NCBI GenBank assembly: GCA_963932465.1 | Contig: OZ010792.1 | Location: 20,229,701-20,293,700 of the forward strand | DNA: 64,000 nt | Direction of reading: 5' to 3' | DNA from: Maratus speciosus | Taxonomy: Eukaryota > Arthropoda > Arachnida > Araneae > Salticidae | Shown: piece by piece, positions 31,824-41,965 of the stretch | Layout of the letters: each line of letters opens with the position of its first letter | Position numbering within the stretch: the stretch's first letter is position 1 | Program-made: the position numbers and the translations under genes | Notes under the pieces: model-generated | The model's input: only the letters and a program-made list of their open reading frames with translations | The model's database searches: none | What the model was told of the DNA's origin: nothing

Positions 31824-31828
31824 AAAGC

Positions 31829-32307
31829 ATTCTAATTCCAACTCTAATACTTCAATTGTATTACCATTTTTTCCTAAAATCAGTCAGCAAGTTGCTAAAA
31901 TCCTAAGAAGGTTTGATTTTAAAGTTATTTTTTCTCCTGTTAATAAAATCCCTTTTTCAAATCTCAAACACCCCGTTGATCGCCTAGATAATTGGGGCAT
32001 TTACCAGATCTCTTGTCAGTGTGGTCTTTCTTATATTGGTCAGACTAAACGTGCTCTTAGATTTCGTTTAAAAGAGCATGAAGGTTATGTTAAAAATCAG
32101 GAGCTCAAACGTTCTTCTATTGCTCAACATTCTTGGTCTTCTCAACATATGTTCGATTTTTCCTCAGCCATCATTATCCAAAAATGTTCTTCTAACCTTG
32201 ATCTTGATTTTTGGGAAGCTTACCATATCATTAAAAATTCTCACTCTTTAGTCAATGACTTATCTAGTACTCCAGATTTTCCAAGTATTTGGAAAGCGTT
32301 AATTTAA
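31829..32307 (+). pseudogene. PLE copy 4, 3' part (GIY-YIG domain)
   Basis: Continues copy 4 after the BEL element. It is open from the insertion to TAA at 32305-32307 and holds the GIYQISCQCG and YIGQTKRALRF motifs of the endonuclease. One substitution relative to the other copies changes an Arg to Met near 32150. The segment has no start codon of its own and is separated from its reverse transcriptase half by 6.7 kb, so it is not expected to be made. Confidence 0.92.
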
Positions 32308-32427
32308 TTCCCCCTTTTTTGGTTTCTTTTCTCTACTTCTCCGGTAGATGTCGCTACTTGTCCACCCAGTCGTTTCCACTGCTTCTCTCTCATTGGTTGT
32401 TTCGGCGCCTTCGCCACCCGCATAGGG

Positions 32428-32435
32428 TATAAAAG
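32428..32435 (+). promoter_or_regulatory. TATA box in PLE copy 4 3' region
   Basis: TATAAAAG, with ATTGG upstream, directed out of the block to the right. Confidence 0.55.
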
Positions 32436-32496
32436 CCAGCGCGTCTCTGTCTATGATTTTGCTCAGCCTTGCTTTTTCTAGCACGCTGTTCCTTTT

Positions 32497-32541
32497 GCAC
32501 TGAAGAAGAATCTCGCTAGTAGATTCGAAACAGCTATTTGC
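32497..32541 (+). ncRNA. Hammerhead-ribozyme-like motif, PLE copy 4 (variant)
   Basis: Core CTGAAGA, stem II and GAAAC are unchanged, but the palindrome ACAGCTGT reads ACAGCTAT (G to A at 32536). This weakens the short stem III and may abolish cleavage. Confidence 0.45.
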
Positions 32542-32592
32542 TGCTTTTCATATATTATTTGTGCATTTTAAACGTTGGTTTTTCTGCTTTTT

Positions 32593-32605
32593 AAAGTAAA
32601 TGTTG
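32593..32605 (+). repeat. Target-site duplication of Penelope block, right
   Basis: AAAGTAAATGTTG, matching 17711-17723. Copy 4 stops about 34 bases short of the full element 3' end at this point. Confidence 0.85.
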
Positions 32606-32689
32606 CTTATTTATTTGTAAAAAATAGCTATGTATTTCTTAAATTATAACTGGAAAATCTTAATTGAATGATTATTTGTGTTTAGGTGT

Positions 32690-32825
32690 TATTAATGTCA
32701 ATATGTCAGTAGTCAGAAGTAGCAAGCTACAAATAGCGAAACTACAGTAGTCGCTACTTTTCCTAGTAGTTTGTAATGTAGAGAGTTGTGCGATACAGAT
32801 AATCAGTAGCTTGTAGCAGGCACTG
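32690..32825. mobile_element. hAT-like transposon end, probable
   Basis: The reverse complement starts CAGTGCCTGCTACAAGCTAC and continues with repeated GTAGC/GCTACT units, as in many hAT termini. No partner end, 8-bp duplication or transposase was found, so it is a solo end or fragment. Confidence 0.4.
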
Positions 32826-33354
32826 ACGGTAATTTTAACACAGTTTTAAATAGGTGGGGAATGTACCGTTGTACAAACCATGTAATCATATAACTTGCTT
32901 CTTTTGTGCAAAGCGCAGCATTTTACGAATCTCAGCTGCATAGATTTTTCCATTGCACTTGCTGGTAAAATCAAATGCCGACCCACCAATGAAATTAATT
33001 TTCTTTCTGGCAACACTATTTCCTCACTGGTTTTTAGATCTCCATGTTTTAATGCCAGGTGTTTTTCTTTAGTAATTTATTTATTTACAGATTTATTTAT
33101 TTATTGTTTTCATCTAGACCTAAAGGCTTATTTTATTTCTTTAGATTATGCAGTTAAATAATTCAATATAATTAACAGTCAACTAAACACTATACAATAT
33201 TAACACATTAAGAGCGTGTTAGAAAGTTAAGTAAACAAATCTGTTGATAAATACGCAGTCAAATCAAAGGTAATTTTATGTTCCAATGCAATACTTACTG
33301 TCGGAATAGTATATAAAAATTTATAAAGTGTTTGATTATGTATAAATCTATATA
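32826..33354. other. No gene seen
   Basis: AT-rich. The short ORF at 32895-33161 has no recognisable domain, and I treat it as chance. Confidence 0.55.
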
Positions 33355-33589
33355 CTTAAAAGAAAAGGCTGTCTTTTAAGACATCAGCCCTGAGCTTTCT
33401 ACTGAACCAATTTTGATAGTTATTTTTTAAATGAAAGCAGTTCATTTATAGATGTGCACGTACTAGCTTTTTCAAAATTTATTTCAATTTTTATATTTTA
33501 CGAGTCGAAAAACATCGAATTCAACGAATGAAAATATTTTTTAAAAGACAGATTGACTAAATTTATAAAAACTCATATAAAAAATTAAA

Positions 33590-34205
33590 ATTAAACAAAA
33601 ACGTAATTTGAAGAACAAATAAAAAAAAAAAAAATACTAAAAAATATTTCCTACATTGTTTAAGCACGAGAAGGGGCAGATATTAAGATACTTCATTCAA
33701 TTAGTTCTACATTAAATATTAAAATTTTGTAACAAATAAGTTAAGCTAATTAAAGATTACAAAATAAAAATAAAATTCATACAATATGATACTTAAAACA
33801 CCCTAAAAAATTAGATTCTGTTCAAATGAAATCGGTATAAATCTTAAGACTTCTTCCATTTTTAATTGAAAATATTTGTATTGCAAATTTTGTATTATGC
33901 TTATGAAGATTGTACATAAAATTATAAGATACATTCAAAATACAAAACTTTAAAAAAAAGTCTAACATTTATTTCGATTTCATTTGAACGGAATCTAATT
34001 TTTTAGAGTGTTTTATGTATCATATTGTATGAATTTTATTTTTATTTTTTAATCTTCAATTGGCTTAACTTATTTGTTACAAAAATTTAACATTAAATGT
34101 AGAAGTAATTGAATGAAATATCTTAATATCTGTCTCTTCTCGGCCTTAAACAATGTAGGATTTTTTTTTTTAATTTATTCTTCAAATTACGTTTTTGTTT
34201 AATAT
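33590..34205. repeat. Large palindrome, ~235-bp arms
   Basis: 33590-33835 pairs with 33975-34205, with a ~140-bp spacer. Both arms carry AACAAAAACGTAATTTGAAG or its complement, and AGATTCYGTTCAAATGAAAT. Arm identity is about 85-90% by eye. It is non-coding. Confidence 0.8.
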
Positions 34206-35585
34206 GTTAAGTTTTTTAATAACTACCGTATTCAGACGAACTCATTTCAAAAGTAATGGAGGGTATCATCATCGGGCTTTGATGTATGCGGTATTGCATC
34301 ACAATGTGGGATGCAGTTTACCAATGTATAATTCAAAATATTTCACTACTGCAGTAATGCAGGTTGCTGTAGTTTGGACAAAAACTTCCAATCTGAACGT
34401 AAAAAATCTATAAAAAAAACATTAAAAAAAATTTCACTTAAATTTAGATACCCTATTTCCCACTCAGGAACGATATGAATGCAAAAATAAATTGTGTTCA
34501 ATCCTTACTGCTAATATTTAACAATATTACAGCTGTTATACAGTAAAAAATGTTTACTTAAATTTTGTTAACGTATACCCTTCCAAGAGGTGATGTAAGA
34601 GAAAATTATTACCTAAGTTTAACTTGCAATATAAATAGTTCCCATCTTGGAAAAAAAATACATTTTAAAATTTAAGTTATGCAATTCCTCACTAAATTCA
34701 CTACCTGCGTAAAAGTAGCTGTCCTTTTGAAACTTTTTACCAAAACATAAACTTGTCCAAAGCAAAAACTTACTCTGAAAATGTCCTTTTTATTTCCGCT
34801 ATGACGCCATATTCATCTTTTTAATTAAAAAGAAAAAGAAAAAGAAAGACCTTTTCAGCTTCATTTTTCACGTGGAAATCTTTCAACTAAAAAGAGATAA
34901 ATTATTACTACGGCTATTGAATTATTTGCAACAATGAAGAAAAAACGTTAAATTTTATAAGGAAAATGTCCGTTAATTCTCCATGAAAAAGGCGAAATTT
35001 GGAATTATTAAGAAATATATTTAAATAATATAAATAAAACTTAGCCCGTGTTACTGTCTTGGTTATAATTCACCCACATGAAAAGGTGTTTTATCATTCA
35101 TTTTGACCCTGACGTCAGACAAATACACTTTAAATTCATAATATCATTAAAATTAGAAAAGAAAAACAATGTGGCCTCAGGGACAAAAAGGTGGGAAGAA
35201 AAAAATGAAAATGTTATGAGCTCCATAGGCTCTTCTATGTCAGATTAATATTGATAAGTGACACTGGAAATAAATAAGTATTGCGATGTCACGCAATACT
35301 TAAATAATTAATCAACCTTATATTGGCTGGCTCAACTCCTAAAACGAATATCATTTTTAACTGAAGTTTAATTTCAACTTCTTAAATTAGTGAAAAATTA
35401 AGCATTATTCATATATGTAATCAGTAACATGCAATAAAATAATGAAATTATGAAGTTATTAATTGACGCTTTGATCTTTAGTATTACGTAATGAAAATCA
35501 ATGAAAATTGCGTCACTATGACACAATTATAATTTTTGTTTTCAATGAAATCTAAAAATAACATTTTTTTTACCGTCGTAAAATT
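34206..35585. other. No gene seen
   Basis: AT-rich sequence with only short unsupported ORFs. Confidence 0.6.
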
Positions 35586-35587
35586 TA

Positions 35588-36107
35588 CGTGGGTGGTTCA
35601 ATAATTATTGTCTCTAATGTATATAAAATATTTGTACTGCGATGGTTGGTGTGGAATATCGAAGCCTAATCTCTTAAATGCCTATATGCTCGATTTTAGA
35701 ACTGTAGCTGCTATATTAACATAGTTTTGGAGGGAGGGGTAAAGTTTTAAAGACGTATTTTGGGGAGGGTTTTTAAGAGGTGAGGGTGAAATGCTGGTTC
35801 GGAGCTTGTGGGGCTACATTTGGACAGTGGATGAGATGTGGCTACATCGCTATGATCCCGATTCCAAACGACAGTAGTTACGTCTCATCCACTGTCACAA
35901 ATCTAGCTCCATAAGCTAAAAATCAGCTTTTAACCCCCACCCCAACCCCCTTTCACTCCTTCCTCCGAAACTATGTGAATATAGCAGCTACGGTTCTGAA
36001 ATTGACCGTATAGGCGTCTAAGACATTAGGCATCGATATTCCACAACAACCATCGCAGTACAAATATTTTATATACACTAGGGACAATAATTATTGAACC
36101 ACCCTCG
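35588..36107. mobile_element. Mariner-type foldback MITE
   Basis: A 520-bp palindromic element flanked by TA (35586-35587 and 36108-36109). The ends read CGTGGGTGGTTCAATAATTA and CGAGGGTGGTTCAATAATTA inward, the GAGGGT...TTCAATAA pattern of mariner termini. The arms extend over most of the length; there is no transposase. Confidence 0.82.
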
Positions 36108-37179
36108 TACATGCATATTGTTTATATTCATATTCACTATTTAAAAAATATTTTAACCCGCAATAGATTATTAATAAATATATTCCCAAACTTGATGTCA
36201 CAATTGCCAGTTACAATTTCGCACTCTTGACTTGATGTTTTAATGTGAGTGCCGACGAAATCCAGAAATTTACTTTTAGATGCATTCGTAGAAAAGCATT
36301 TAGTTTTGTCATAGAAAATACTCATTTCATTTTTATTATGACATCATTTCACCCACTGAATTCCTCTGAAAATAGCATCTTAATCTCAGCATCAGCGGAA
36401 GGAAAAAAATATTGAAATGCAACAGCTTTATGAGTAAAAACGCGGTACTTTAAATCATGACGTCATTTTCTGTTCTAAAGACTTTAAAAAGTTATTTTTA
36501 ATCGTAATACGAAAATGGCATCCATAATGATATGATAATTTTCATTCTTTCCCTTCTCTCTTCAACAATGGAAGTAACCCGGTTGCCACCCAAGTGAAGA
36601 AATTTCATAAAGAACTTTTAAAATTAAAATTAAAATATAAAAATGAGATTATTTAAAAAAAATAGCGAGTGCGGGCACATCTAAGAATAAAATGCTTTCA
36701 TTTAAAAAAACAATTATAAAAACCGGTTCAGTAGAAAGTTGAGGCCAATGACAAAAAAAAAAAAAAACCAGCCTGGTCTTTTAAATTTATAGAATTTTAA
36801 TTTTAAAAGTATTTTGTGGAATTTGTTTAAAATGGTGGCAATCGATATAAAATATATAATGTGAATTTTAAAAAATTCACTGTCTTACTTAAAAGGCGAC
36901 TAAAATAATGAAAAAATGTTACAAGTTAAAAATACATATTTTATTTAAAACTTAGTACTTTCAAGTCTTTTCCAAGCTCATCATGAGAGAATATTTTAAT
37001 TAATATATTTAATTTAAGATCTCTCCTGAAGCTCTGTAACCGCTGTGCTGAAACACCCTGCATATTACTTTCTGTATACGTACACCAGTCTTCCGAAACT
37101 CGAGTGAAGTTACTCCGAATTTATTCATTTATTTATTTATAGAATTGGTTACTTTGTATGTTATTATATATGTAGCAAG

Positions 37180-37672
37180 TAATATAATCTTTTTTATAAG
37201 ACTTTTAACATTTCTTAAGAAAATAAAGAATTAAACAAATCGAACTAAATGTAATAAGCTGAAAGCAATAATTTTTAAACAGATTTTAAACAGATAAAAC
37301 TAAAAGAACTTTTTAAATGTACGATATTTACATTCAAACCATTTGTTTTAATGCCCATTACTAAATAAAGATGCTTAAAACTATAATAAAGCAATCGCAA
37401 TTGACAATGTCTATAAAAATCCAATTTTTCAAAAGTGCCACGAGGAAAATATGCAAATGTAAGCGCAACTAAGTGCTCAAGTAGACTGTATTTGGTGCTT
37501 TGAGGTATTTACAAGAGAGAGGTTTGAATCTAATTTTATCATTTCAGAAATACTTCAATTTAATAAATATCCCTTAAGGTTCCGCATTTAAGTTTTAGGA
37601 GATTATTTTTCGGAATGGGTTTGGGGCTCAATAATTAACCCGGGTGAGATATCGTGTTCTAAATGTCACTCT
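37180..37672 (+). repeat. Dispersed repeat K, copy 1
   Basis: Aligns in the same orientation with about 45940-46440. Shared islands include GTAAGCGCAACTAA, GTATTTACAAGAGAG and AAATATCCCTT, with diverged spacers. It is non-coding and its family is unknown. Confidence 0.65.
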
Positions 37673-37905
37673 GCAAAAAAAAAAAAAAAAAAAAAAAAGT
37701 GATCGTTTCATTCTGTTTTAGTACATGTGACGTGTCAGTGATAATACAGAAGAATTCTCATGTACACTGAAAAAAGTCCATGTCTCTAAATCTACTAAAA
37801 TATAATGTAACCACGACCGAAAATATAAAATAACCTCTTCCGAGTCAGCCAAGATTCCGAAAAGCGTACTTTCTCTTTAGAAACCTCACAATCCAGTATA
37901 CGGAA

Positions 37906-37923
37906 GGGGGGGGGGGGGGGGGG
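37906..37923 (+). repeat. Poly-G run, 18 bases, in mariner end
   Basis: Expanded from a GGG present in the opposite terminus. It lies inside the terminal inverted repeat and should block mobility. Confidence 0.85.
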
Positions 37924-38016
37924 TGACAAAACTAACCGGAATTTCCTTATAAATACCTGTATTTATTTATTTATTACAAAACAACCTTAGCACCTTCAAT
38001 ATACTCTCCATATATA

Positions 38017-39552
38017 CACTGCTCAAAACAATTAAAGGATATTTGAAGTTTTATATAAAATAAAGATATAAACGAAATTTTTTTTGCCGAAAATAGAAGA
38101 AGAGAATTACAAATGCAAATTTTTCTGGTTTTCAAAGTGTGGAGTATGCAAATTTTGAGTTCGACGTCAAAAACGTCGCTTCAGCGGCAGCGAATGAAAT
38201 TTGACTTTCAACTGGATAAAAGAGAATGAAGACAAGGATGATCGGCATTCAGTGATTGCTTTGTTTCGAACAGTACGATGTCTCAGCGAAGTCATTTGAC
38301 AGATTCAGAAGCTTTGAGAATTGTTGGTAGGTTAGAAGGGGGCCAAACTCAAGCCGAAGTAGCGCAAGCCATTGGAGTGTCACAAAGTGTCATTTCCAGG
38401 ATCTGGAACCGTTTTTTGGAGAGTGGATGTGCAGGCCGAAGACCAGGGCAAGGTCGTAGACGGGCAACAACGCCCAATGAAGATCGGTATTTAGCGTTAA
38501 CAGCTCGGAGACACCGAACCATGAACGCTACTCTTCTCCAACAACACCTTCGCTCGGCTACAGTCACCACGATTTCAACTCAGACTGTCCGAAACCGGCT
38601 CCATGCTGTAGGTCTGTATGCTCGCCGACCGATGGTATGTGTTAGATTAACATCAAGGCATCGTCGAGACCGCAGGGAGTGGGCAACCGAGCATGTCAAC
38701 TGGAGGAGAAATGAATGGAGCAATATTCTGTTTTCTGACGAGTTCCGTTTTTCTGTGCATCCGGATAATAGGCGTATTTTCATCTGGAGGGACCGTGGCA
38801 GTAGGAATAATTCTGAATTCGTGCACGAAAGTGTCAGATTTGGCGGTGGAGGAGTGTTGGTGTATGGTGGCATCTCCATTGACAGACGCACTGACCTCTA
38901 CATCATTCGAGATGGAGCTCTGACTGGTCGCCGATATAGGGATGAGATTCTCAGACCTATTGTAATCCCTTACGCTGCAGCAATCGGAGATAACTTCATT
39001 TTAATGGACGATAACTGCAGGCCACATCGTGCAAACCTGGTGGAGGATTTCCTTTTCGAGGAAGGAATCGTTCGAATGGAATGGCCAGCGTGTTCTCCAG
39101 ACATGAATCCAATCGAGCACGTTTGGGACGCTCTAGGAAGACGAGTTTCTGGCCGCCAACAACCCCCCCCCCAAACTCTCCAAGAACTGGAAAGAGCTCT
39201 TCTGGAAGAGTGGGGCAGAATACCCCAACTCGTCATTAATAGCCTCATTGAGTCCATGCCTCAAAGGTGTTCAACGTTGCTGGCCGCCCGTGGAAACCAT
39301 ACCCCCTACTGAAAATGATTTTCTTTGAAGAAAACACCTTTTCTTATTCTTTTTTTCTCTATGCACAAATTGTGTTTTTTTTTTCCTTTAGTACACAAAT
39401 GCGCAATAAAATGCATTTTTTTCTGCCAAACATGTGTAATTTATTCTCATATAACCTACTATGTCTGTAGACCATGTATCAATCAGCTAAACAGTTTACC
39501 AGATACAAAATCCACCTAAAACTGCAATATCCTTTAATTGTTTTGAGCAGTG
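38017..39552 (+). mobile_element. Tc1 transposon copy A, apparently complete
   Basis: 1536 bp between TA (38015-38016) and TA (39553-39554). The ends CACTGCTCAAAACAATTAAA are inverted over about 28 bp. It has one intact transposase. It is inserted in the mariner element on the opposite strand to its gene. Confidence 0.95.
38278..39312 (+). CDS. Tc1-family transposase, intact
   Basis: 344 residues, the usual Tc1 length. An N-terminal paired-like DNA-binding region has two helix-turn-helix units: about 7-50 with GGQTQAEVAQAIGVSQSVIS, and about 60-120 with TLLQQHLRS and VRNRLHAVGL, separated by a GRRP hook. The DDE core follows with FSDEFRF (Asp154), LMDDNCRPHRA (Asp245) and SPDMNPIEHVWD (Glu280). 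The Asp-Glu spacing is 34 residues (DD34E). A 10-C run inside the gene (39163-39172) encodes extra prolines (QQPPPQT) relative to copy B but keeps the frame. The start is the first ATG; copy B has an extra ATG three codons earlier. It should cut and paste elements with these ends at TA in the nucleus. The catalytic residues and both element ends are present, so activity is possible but untested. Confidence 0.95.
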   Translation: MSQRSHLTDSEALRIVGRLEGGQTQAEVAQAIGVSQSVISRIWNRFLESGCAGRRPGQGRRRATTPNEDRYLALTARRHRTMNATLLQQHLRSATVTTISTQTVRNRLHAVGLYARRPMVCVRLTSRHRRDRREWATEHVNWRRNEWSNILFSDEFRFSVHPDNRRIFIWRDRGSRNNSEFVHESVRFGGGGVLVYGGISIDRRTDLYIIRDGALTGRRYRDEILRPIVIPYAAAIGDNFILMDDNCRPHRANLVEDFLFEEGIVRMEWPACSPDMNPIEHVWDALGRRVSGRQQPPPQTLQELERALLEEWGRIPQLVINSLIESMPQRCSTLLAARGNHTPY

Positions 39553-40394
39553 TATTTATACACTTGCCTAATCGATGATTCCATTGTTGGAAACATTGTT
39601 CAAGCTTGTCTGTCTGTATGGCTGCAAGCTCTTCCTGCCTCATTTTTTTCTTCACCTCTTCCAAGTCATTAAAACGATACCCGTTTATGTCCCTCTTTAC
39701 TCGTGGGAACAAAGAAAAAAGTCTCATGGAGGAAGGTCAGGTGTGTAAGGGGCGTGGTACAAAGAAGTTGTTCCATTTCAGGGAGGATAGAATAGTTGGA
39801 TGCGTCATAAATGACGTCACTTGATGCCATTGCTACCCCCGTTTCTCGTTCGTCATATTTAGCCGCGTCTTCGCACTGGAGACTGCTGATTGGACTGCTA
39901 TGGGTTAAAGTCTGATATGACGGACGCAGGACAGGGGAAAAGAACCCGTTTTTCGGCAACAACGCTTTCACAGAAGAAGCTTGTTACGTCTACTCCTCTC
40001 TATTCATAGCTCCATGGGCCGTTTCTACGCATGAGCAGGTGTACTGTCATGGTGGAAAAGCAGTCCCCCGTCTGCCACATATCGGACCAAATAAATTCGT
40101 AATTATTTCAGTGGTCCGTCGTCAGTCTTCAAGTACAATTGTACGAAATTTCTCGACATTTCTTCCGTTCTGAAAGTTGAAGGACGTCCAGAAAGAGGTT
40201 TGTTAATGGTCGACATTTCACCTTATCGGAACGAGAAAAGCACTCGGGCACTTGAATTTTCCACTGCGTCATCGCTATAAGCAGTTTGCAACTGCCAAAA
40301 CTGTTTCTGAGGCAGTTTTTCCAAGTAGGAAGCAAAATTCCACAGCCGTTTGTTCACTTAAGAGGACACACTAGTCACGCGGAAAAGCTAATGC

Positions 40395-40765
40395 TAAGTC
40401 TATGGGAGCGTTATTTTCGAATATCTCGCTCTGATTTTATTTTTTTTTTTTTTATTTTATTTTTTTTTTTTTTTGCATTAGATAGCTGAGGACGATCTAC
40501 AACCGGGCTAGTTTTTACTTTTTCGATTTTGATTACAGTTTTTTTTATATTAGGATAGTTTCAATTTCAGAACCGGTTCCAACCGGCTCCGAAAGAGAAA
40601 ATAATTTTTTTTTTTATTTGAAACCAAAGTCAAAAAAGTAAAAACTAGCCGGATTGTAGATCGTCCTCAGCTATCCTATGCAAAAAGAAAAAAAAAATCA
40701 TTAAGAAATATTAAAATTAAAGCGAGAAATTTGAAAATAACGCCCCCATAGACGCCAATTATCGT
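40395..40765. mobile_element. Long inverted-repeat MITE in mariner element
   Basis: 40395-40533 pairs with 40625-40765: GTCTATGGGRGCGTTATTTT, T-rich tracts and GCTGAGGACGATCTACAA are shared as complements. The loop has ACCGGTTCCAACCGG. It lies where the first residues of the mariner transposase would be expected. There is no clear target duplication. Confidence 0.65.
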
Positions 40766-41003
40766 TTTCCTTTCTTCTCGTGACTGAAGTACACTCTTAA
40801 GTCTGACATACAAAAGAAGAGAAGCAAACGAAAATGCTTTTACATAAAGTGCACTGTGACCAAACACATCCTTACTGGACGACAGCATTGAATGCACTGA
40901 ACTCGGAACGCGTAGCATGACACGCACCTAACGGGAGGAATGTGTGCTACACAAACCCCACCCACATCACTGCCATTCCCGTTATTTTCGGGTCACCCTC
41001 GTA

Positions 41004-41809
41004 TTTTCGAGTTTTACAGAAAAGGGTTTATAAAAAAACAAAGCTTCTTTTGTTGTCGCTGATTTTCGGAAACACTCCCGATTCGTTTTAATAGTGCATT
41101 AATCCATTTTCTCAAACCGGAATATTGATTTCGGAAATTAATTCTCAATTAAACATTTTCAGCTGCGTAATTGAAATTATACATGCCAGAAAAATAAAAT
41201 ATTATTAATTTTAATTTTAATGTTAATATTAATGCTTCTAATTTTTCAAGTTCGTCTGTAAAACTCGCTTGTTGGGTATGAAAATGTTTACTTGAGAAGG
41301 CCTACTATCCAAAACACCTATATTCCATAAAAGATATCCATGGAGTATGGCGATATTTGCTGCATAATAGACGAAAATTCGTTTTGTTGAAAATTTGAAT
41401 AACTTTATCTGGCATCTCATCTGACGTGCAACCTTTAAATTACAATGATTTCTTCTGGACAATTCTGGAATAAGCACAAAGACAATAATAACAACAGCTA
41501 AATCCTACTGATGACGACCTTGTAATGGTTGTTAACATTCTGTGTTTTTCATTGTATTTTAAGATATTTTTAATTTGTATTTTAAATATCTTTATATTAT
41601 ATGTATGCACCTGAAAATAATTTTTGTACTATTTTTTGTGCTTTTATGTGTATTTTAATTACCTAAATTCCATGCTGAGAAAAATGTTCCAACGAGGATA
41701 TCTATATTATAAAGGACAAACATATCTGTGCGTAACGCATACGTCATTCTGCGAATGGCAACACTTTCAAATTTGAAATGAATTTTCGTTTTGCAATTTT
41801 TGCTACTGA
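41004..41809. other. No gene seen
   Basis: AT-rich sequence without recognisable domains or element ends. Confidence 0.55.
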
Positions 41810-41965
41810 AAAATTTTAAACTTCTACACATCGCACATTTTCAGTTTTTATACCGTCGTATAAGGAAAAAAATCTTCTTTTAAATGTAATTTGTTTGAAA
41901 GTTGTATCTCAATTTATTTTTGAGACATTAATTTTTTTATAGTTTTTAGTACCAATTTTGTAATT
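41810..41965 (+). repeat. Dispersed repeat H, copy 2
   Basis: Opposite-strand match to 6635-6795, sharing ACCGTCGTATA-like, GAAAGTTGTATCTCAATTTA and GTGGCAACA segments. Confidence 0.7.

Larger units (their letters stand above)
17724..32592. mobile_element. Head-to-head Penelope-like element block
   Basis: Four copies of one Penelope-like element (PLE). Copy 1 (17724-20405) and partial copy 2 (20407-21224) are on the minus strand. Partial copy 3 (21225-23220) and copy 4 (23221-25094, continued 31829-32592) are on the plus strand. The outer ends are both element 3' ends, the two 5' sides meet at 21224/21225, and one 13-bp duplication flanks the block. Each tandem junction is the same (GCTATTTC-TATGTATTTGG). 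A BEL/Pao element interrupts copy 4. Without BEL the block is about 8.1 kb. Confidence 0.9.
33355..36790. repeat. Inverted pair of ~130-bp repeats enclosing 3.2 kb
   Basis: 33355-33485 matches the reverse complement of 36650-36790, sharing CTTTCTACTGAACC, TTTAAATGAAAGCA and AGATGTGC. It may be the ends of one large non-autonomous element or two opposite copies of an interspersed repeat. The inside holds a palindrome (33590-34205) and a mariner MITE (35588-36107) and no gene. Confidence 0.6.
37940..40345 (-). pseudogene. Mariner transposase pseudogene, split by Tc1
   Basis: On the minus strand, the N-terminal part near 40345-40280 reads KFCFLLGKTASETV, and about 40190 reads SGRPSTFRTEEM, a mariner linker motif. 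HDSTPAHA near 40060-40030 corresponds to the second catalytic Asp region. About 39730-39560 reads RVKRDINGYRFNDLEEV and QQWNHRLGKCI. The last residues (YGEYIEGAKVV) and the stop lie beyond Tc1, at about 37970-38013. Several stops and frameshifts and an internal deletion (the first Asp block is not seen) show that it was already dead or has died since. The Tc1 insertion falls in the last ~15 codons at a TA. Mariner enzymes cut and paste at TA; this copy cannot. Confidence 0.8.
37901..41001 (-). mobile_element. Mariner-family element with nested Tc1
   Basis: Flanked by TA (37899-37900 and 41002-41003). The right end inward is CGAGGGTGACCCGAAAATAA. The left end is the related CGGAAGGG...TGACAAAACTAACC, in which the GGG has grown to 18 Gs (37906-37923). 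A broken mariner transposase lies on the minus strand. Tc1 copy A sits at 38017-39552 and a long inverted repeat at 40395-40765. Without Tc1 the element is about 1.56 kb. Confidence 0.82.
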
